Assembly (NCBI GenBank): GCA_910585485.1
Contig: CAJUEZ010000075.1
Span: forward strand, 1 to 6,039
Direction of reading: 5' to 3'
DNA from: an uncultured Clostridia bacterium
GTDB lineage: Bacteria > Bacillota > Clostridia > UBA1381
DNA length: 6,039 nucleotides
How positions within the stretch are numbered: the first letter of the stretch is position 1; every line of letters begins with the position of its first letter. The notes under the pieces are model-generated. The model was given only the letters and a program-made list of their open reading frames with translations, searched no databases and was not told the origin of the DNA. The translations under genes and the position numbers were made by a program. This document shows, in pieces, positions 5,350-6,039 of the stretch.

Positions 5350-6039
5350 ATGAGTAGAATAGGTAAACAAACAGTCAAGCTGGAAAAAGAGCCGATAATC
5401 ATAGAAACAGCGTCCATTGTTGGAGTAAAAGAAGGAAAAGGACCGTTAAGAAATTACTTTGACCAAATTCTTTCCGATGACACTCTGGGAGAAAAGTCGT
5501 GGGAAAAATCAGAGAGCACCCTTCAAAGAAGAACGGCTCTGCTCGCGTTGGAGAAGGCGAATTTAAAGCAAAGCGACATAAATTATATACTTGCGGGAGA
5601 TTTGCTGAATCAGTGTGTCGGCGCGCATTATAGCGTTCGCGACATGGATATACCGTTTTTAGGACTTTACGGTGCGTGCTCCACTATGACGGAAAGTATG
5701 TCGATAGGCGGTATGCTGGTCAGCGGCGGGTTCGCAAACTACGCAATGTGTCTTACGTCAAGTCATTTTTGCTCATCAGAAAAACAATTCAGGAATCCCC
5801 TTGAATATGGCGGGCAGCGCGCGCCTTCCGCGCAGTGGACGGTGACAGGAGCAGGCTGCGCTGTGCTTGCATCCGAAGGTACGGGTCCGCGTATTACCCA
5901 TGTGACAACGGGAAAAGTCATTGATAAGGGAGTGACAGATATAAGTAATATGGGCGCGGCGATGGCGCCGGCGGCTATAGATACTCTTATGGCGCATTTT
6001 AATGATACAGGTAGGAGTCCGGATTATTACGATATGATT
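5350..6039 (+). CDS. spoVAD: Stage V sporulation protein AD (SpoVAD), 3' partial
   Basis: SpoVAD is the DPA-binding component of the SpoVA machinery, which moves dipicolinic acid into the developing spore and releases it in germination. It has a thiolase / beta-ketoacyl-synthase-like fold. The 230 residues present cover about two thirds of the usual 340, and the frame is open at the right edge. Diagnostic stretches: GKQT (5-8), GPLRNYFD (31-38), KSWEKSE (49-55), LAGDLLNQ (81-88), GLYGACST (105-112), TSSH (136-139), QFRNPLEYGGQ (146-156), VTGAG (165-169), and MGAAMAPAAIDT (201-212). C110 in GACST lies where thiolase-fold enzymes carry their catalytic cysteine; in SpoVAD this pocket binds DPA. 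The start is ATG with AAAAGGAG ending 8 bases before it. In most spore formers spoVAC precedes spoVAD; here the upstream neighbour is yfmH plus a terminator. Identification is secure. Whether this is the main copy cannot be told from the window. Confidence 0.94.
   Translation, partial: MSRIGKQTVKLEKEPIIIETASIVGVKEGKGPLRNYFDQILSDDTLGEKSWEKSESTLQRRTALLALEKANLKQSDINYILAGDLLNQCVGAHYSVRDMDIPFLGLYGACSTMTESMSIGGMLVSGGFANYAMCLTSSHFCSSEKQFRNPLEYGGQRAPSAQWTVTGAGCAVLASEGTGPRITHVTTGKVIDKGVTDISNMGAAMAPAAIDTLMAHFNDTGRSPDYYDMI

Noticed and set aside
5776..5997. Minus-strand open frame of 73 codons within spoVAD
   Set aside because: The + strand here encodes conserved SpoVAD motifs. The antisense frame is an arginine/histidine-rich shadow with no convincing start signal.

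Overview
The window looks like chromosomal DNA of an endospore-forming, AT-leaning Firmicute, most likely a member of the Clostridia. The evidence is gene content (a germination protease and SpoVAD, plus the folate-type tRNA methyltransferase TrmFO), strong AAGGAG-type ribosome binding sites, use of GTG as well as ATG starts, and heavy use of ATA and AGA codons. All six genes lie on the + strand and fill nearly the whole window. The largest gap is about 155 bases. I see no RNA gene, mobile element, CRISPR array or phage gene.

Layout. (1) 1-1281: trmFO, missing its first dozen or so codons at the left edge. (2) 1278-1643: a small lipoprotein with a thioredoxin-like fold but no active-site CxxC, start overlapping the trmFO stop by 4 bases. 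(3) 1648-1673: a strong intrinsic terminator closing this pair. (4) 1729-2595: gpr, the spore germination protease that degrades small acid-soluble spore proteins (SASPs), in a compact 288-residue form. (5) 2592-2620: a near-consensus sigma-A promoter whose -35 box contains the gpr stop codon. (6) 2648-3904 and 3905-5194: two adjoining M16-family genes, yfmF and yfmH (ymfF/ymfH in B. subtilis). The first lacks the zinc motif and the second has it. (7) 5260-5299: a second intrinsic terminator. (8) 5350-6039: spoVAD, cut off by the right edge after 230 codons.

How the genes fit together. gpr and spoVAD are both late-sporulation, forespore genes in Bacillus. SpoVAD belongs to the machinery that loads dipicolinic acid (DPA) into the spore, and DPA accumulation is one of the conditions that triggers GPR autoprocessing. 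Between them sits a peptidase pair with what looks like its own vegetative promoter. In B. subtilis this pair is needed for 5-aminopentanol modification of elongation factor P. The left pair (tRNA modification plus lipoprotein) looks like the end of a housekeeping operon.

No wholly new system is apparent. The points most worth following are the cysteine-less thioredoxin-like lipoprotein, the stop-codon/promoter overlap, a 13-base motif repeated just after both terminators and ahead of both spore genes, and spoVAD without spoVAC directly upstream.
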